Below the pieces are notes generated by a model. It was not told the origin of the DNA. It did not search any database and saw only the letters and a list, made by a program, of their open reading frames with translations. A stretch of 16,845 nucleotides of DNA from Actinomycetes bacterium (GTDB lineage: Bacteria > Actinomycetota > Coriobacteriia > Coriobacteriales > Coriobacteriaceae), in NCBI GenBank assembly GCA_023441725.1, contig JAEZNV010000164.1, positions 1-16,845 of the forward strand. The letters run 5' to 3'. This document shows positions 14,772 to 16,845 of this stretch, piece by piece (positions within the stretch are counted from its first letter, which is position 1; every line of letters starts with the position of its first letter). Both the position numbers and the translations under genes were made by a program.

Positions 14772-14780
14772 AGAATAACA
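14772..14780 (-). promoter_or_regulatory. Extended -10 promoter of ruvCAB
   Basis: On the minus strand TG-T-TATTCT forms an extended -10 (TATTCT at 14772-14777). No recognisable -35 exists at 16-18 bp. It abuts the SOS box. Confidence 0.5.
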
Positions 14781-14812
14781 CAACAGGGCCAAGGTGCTTA
14801 GTTGAAGAATCG

Positions 14813-14835
14813 GGGTTGGGAGCGAATCCCATCCC
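14813..14835 (-). terminator. Possible hairpin after the NadE-like gene
   Basis: GGG-A-TGGGA and TCCCA-A-CCC pair as an 8-bp stem with one A/A mismatch and a TTCGC loop, directly past the stop at 14840. The following T content is poor, so termination would be weak or factor-assisted. Confidence 0.35.
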
Positions 14836-14839
14836 ATAG

Positions 14840-16825
14840 TTAGTTTTGGCTAAAGAATGGGAACTGTCGGGGATCCATCGGCGGTTGCGGCATCGGCGTG
14901 CCCTGGGGCCCACCCTGCGGACCACCCTGGCCGCCCATCATCTTATCGATGGCGTCCTGGACCTCGCCCTCAAACTTTTTCATGCCCTCGTGCAGGCGGC
15001 GCTGGCCGTCCTCGGAGCGCAGCTGCTCCATCTGCTCGGGCGAAATACCCAACAGGTCACCCAGTAAGCCCATCATCTCGCCACGCATGCGTTCGCTTGT
15101 ATCTTCGTCAGCAAAGCGGTTCACCTCGGCGCGCGCCAGCGCATCGACCGTCATGCGTTCCTTGCCGCTCAGCCCCAGGTCGGACCACGCGAGCATGTAC
15201 GGCCAGGCGCGCTCGACAAACGAACGGGCCGAGACGATCGGCGCCGTCGGCAGCATGCGGCGAGCCGCCTCGCCCTGACGCACGAGCATCAGCAGCAGTG
15301 AGCAGGCCTCGGGCTTGCCGGCAGCCATCGGAATGTCGTCGAAGGGACGGCTGCGGTCGACGTGCGACTCGAGCGTGCCATCGACCTCGCCTGGCTCAAG
15401 CCCGCCGAGCAGCTGCGCCGCGCGGTCGAGCATGTCGACCGGACCGTCAAGCGTCGAGAGCGCTTGTGCCAGCACGCGCTCCATGCAATCCTCCACCGCG
15501 TTGAGCGTCACGAGCTCCTGCGGCACCACGGCAGACGTACGGTTGCGCACACGCGCCACAAACTCGAGCGTCGACAGGTATACGTCACCAAAGGGCGCAT
15601 AATCGCCCTGGTAGCCGCCGCAAAGCGCGGGCGCCGCCAGCGCGTACTCAGTTTTGGACAGCGGACTCAGCGCCATCGCACCCAGCTCGAGCGCCGTATC
15701 CTCCAGCATGAGGCCCAGCGTGCGAGAGCGCAGGCGCTCGGCATCGCCCGCCGACACATCGCGGTCGAGTACACGCGCGGCATCCGGCGCATCGCGCTCA
15801 ACCGTGCGAATATGCAGGCGCTCGGCAATGGCGCGAACGGCGGCACAGCGAGCAGCCTCGGCCTCCTCCTGCGCCGGCGTAAAGATGCGGTTGCGTCCCA
15901 GTACCAGGCCGATCACGTTTCGCGGACCCAGGGCGTCGACGGCAAGCGCCGCCAGCAGGGACGACGGCAAGTCGCCCTCGAGCGCCACCACGGCGCGCGA
16001 CGTACCGCGGGCGCGGGCGTTATCGCGAACGGCGAGCACCAGCGCCTGCCACAGCCACTCCTCGGAACGGAACTCGGGCAGTTCGTGATCTTCCAGGGCA
16101 TCGAGCATCACGCCGCGCTGGATCTCCTGAACCAGCAGGCTCTCCTCAAAACACGGCGCTTGGGCCACCACGCGGCCGCAGTCGTCGAGCACAAACGAGC
16201 CGCCGGTATACACCGACTCATCGTACGCACCGACCGGCGCCATGCAGGCAAACCACACGCTGCGCTTAGATGCGATCTTGCGGTAGGCTCCGCTGCGCAC
16301 GGCGGCGATCGCAGCGCTCTCGCGGTCGGTCATATCAAACGCGTTGAACTGGAAATAGGCGATGAGGTCGACGCCGGTCGGCAGCATCTCGAGCTCGCGG
16401 TCCAAGTCGAAGATCACGGCGATACGCACGCCGTCCACGTCGAAGACTGGCGGCGCCCAACGGGCATCGCCGGTCCCACCGCGCTGCAGGGCAATGCTCG
16501 AACGGGCCGGCACCACATGGCCGTCCTTGAGCATCATGTAGTCGAGCAGGGGCTGGCCCTCAAACGAAACTGCCGCGGGCACGATGCAGATCATATCGAG
16601 CTCTTGGATACGCTCGGCGACGCCGGTCAAGCCGGCAAGTATGTCGTGCTCAAAGTCGGCAGTGCCCACCAGGCCGCCGGGCAGGGCTCCCATAAAGAGC
16701 GGAGCCGGCACGCACAGGACGCGCGCACCGCGCTCGTGGGCCAGGCGCGCCTGGTCCTCGATGCGACCGCAGATACCCTCAATATCACCCAGGCGCATAT
16801 CGATCTGTGCAAGTGCGAGCTTCAT
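14840..16825 (-). CDS. NAD synthetase-like (NadE-like) two-domain protein, probable pseudoenzyme, with extra C-terminal domain
   Basis: 661 residues; ATG at 16825 after GAAAGGG. Residues 1-235 follow the nitrilase/glutaminase fold (MKLALAQIDMRLGDIEGI...ARLAHERGARVLCVP). Residues about 260-440 follow the NAD synthase fold: LLAALAVDALGPRNVIGLVLGR, then MALSPLSKTEYALA and GDYAPFGDVYLSTLEFVARVRN match the NadE helix after the PP-loop, the N-K-S-E motif and the GG-F-PLKDVYKT region. Key residues are missing. The nitrilase Glu (FPEL) is Ala41, the Lys motif is replaced by PARSSIAL near 107-113, and the Cys of ICED is Phe139. The PP-loop SGGIDS reads EGDLPS (283-288). Residues about 441-661 are an added helical region ending in a Gly/Gln/Pro/Met tail. 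The reading frame is long and clean, so it is conserved rather than decaying. A regulatory or scaffold role is inferred; true NAD synthesis is unlikely. Confidence 0.8.
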   Translation of the reverse strand: MKLALAQIDMRLGDIEGICGRIEDQARLAHERGARVLCVPAPLFMGALPGGLVGTADFEHDILAGLTGVAERIQELDMICIVPAAVSFEGQPLLDYMMLKDGHVVPARSSIALQRGGTGDARWAPPVFDVDGVRIAVIFDLDRELEMLPTGVDLIAYFQFNAFDMTDRESAAIAAVRSGAYRKIASKRSVWFACMAPVGAYDESVYTGGSFVLDDCGRVVAQAPCFEESLLVQEIQRGVMLDALEDHELPEFRSEEWLWQALVLAVRDNARARGTSRAVVALEGDLPSSLLAALAVDALGPRNVIGLVLGRNRIFTPAQEEAEAARCAAVRAIAERLHIRTVERDAPDAARVLDRDVSAGDAERLRSRTLGLMLEDTALELGAMALSPLSKTEYALAAPALCGGYQGDYAPFGDVYLSTLEFVARVRNRTSAVVPQELVTLNAVEDCMERVLAQALSTLDGPVDMLDRAAQLLGGLEPGEVDGTLESHVDRSRPFDDIPMAAGKPEACSLLLMLVRQGEAARRMLPTAPIVSARSFVERAWPYMLAWSDLGLSGKERMTVDALARAEVNRFADEDTSERMRGEMMGLLGDLLGISPEQMEQLRSEDGQRRLHEGMKKFEGEVQDAIDKMMGGQGGPQGGPQGTPMPQPPMDPRQFPFFSQN

Positions 16826-16845
16826 GGCTCAGCCCTTTCCGTCGT

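Overview
The window reads as a chromosomal segment of a GC-rich Gram-positive bacterium, most likely a Coriobacteriia member such as Collinsella. This is inferred from composition, Shine-Dalgarno usage, a LAxTG-type wall-anchor signal, a GAAC-N4-GTTC SOS box and the protein families present. It is not proven by a marker gene. There are 12 intact or window-truncated protein genes and one broken gene. I see no rRNA, tRNA, CRISPR array, integrase or transposase.

Left part (1-3990), accessory in character: the 3' portion of a large surface protein with a lectin-like segment, a phosphatidylinositol-specific phospholipase C X-type domain and a sortase signal. It is followed by terminators, a small bacterial PH-like gene broken by an amber codon, an orphan HicB-like protein with a helix-turn-helix, and a SHOCT-domain protein.

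Middle part (3991-10490): a double zinc-ribbon protein divergent from a cation diffusion facilitator whose metal-site residues (N-D / D-D) resemble Mn2+ exporters. Next come a bitopic membrane protein with TxV motifs, a PASTA-like domain and exact heptad repeats, a tiny Cys-rich protein, and a zinc-ribbon/TM/DUF3298-like envelope protein. A long imperfect palindrome with 20-bp perfect arms lies between the last two genes.

Right part (10680-16825), housekeeping and all on the minus strand: fhs (formate-tetrahydrofolate ligase), then the ruvC-ruvA-ruvB Holliday-junction operon, joined by two TGATG stop/start overlaps and preceded by an extended -10 promoter abutting a LexA-type box. Last is a 661-residue protein with the two-domain layout of glutamine-dependent NAD synthetase, in which the nitrilase catalytic residues and the ATP-binding PP-loop both look destroyed: a probable pseudoenzyme with a lineage-specific C-terminal extension.

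The strongest candidates for undescribed biology are the NadE-like pseudoenzyme, the 150-bp palindromic element, the surface phospholipase with its unusual acidic tail, and the small Cys-rich protein.
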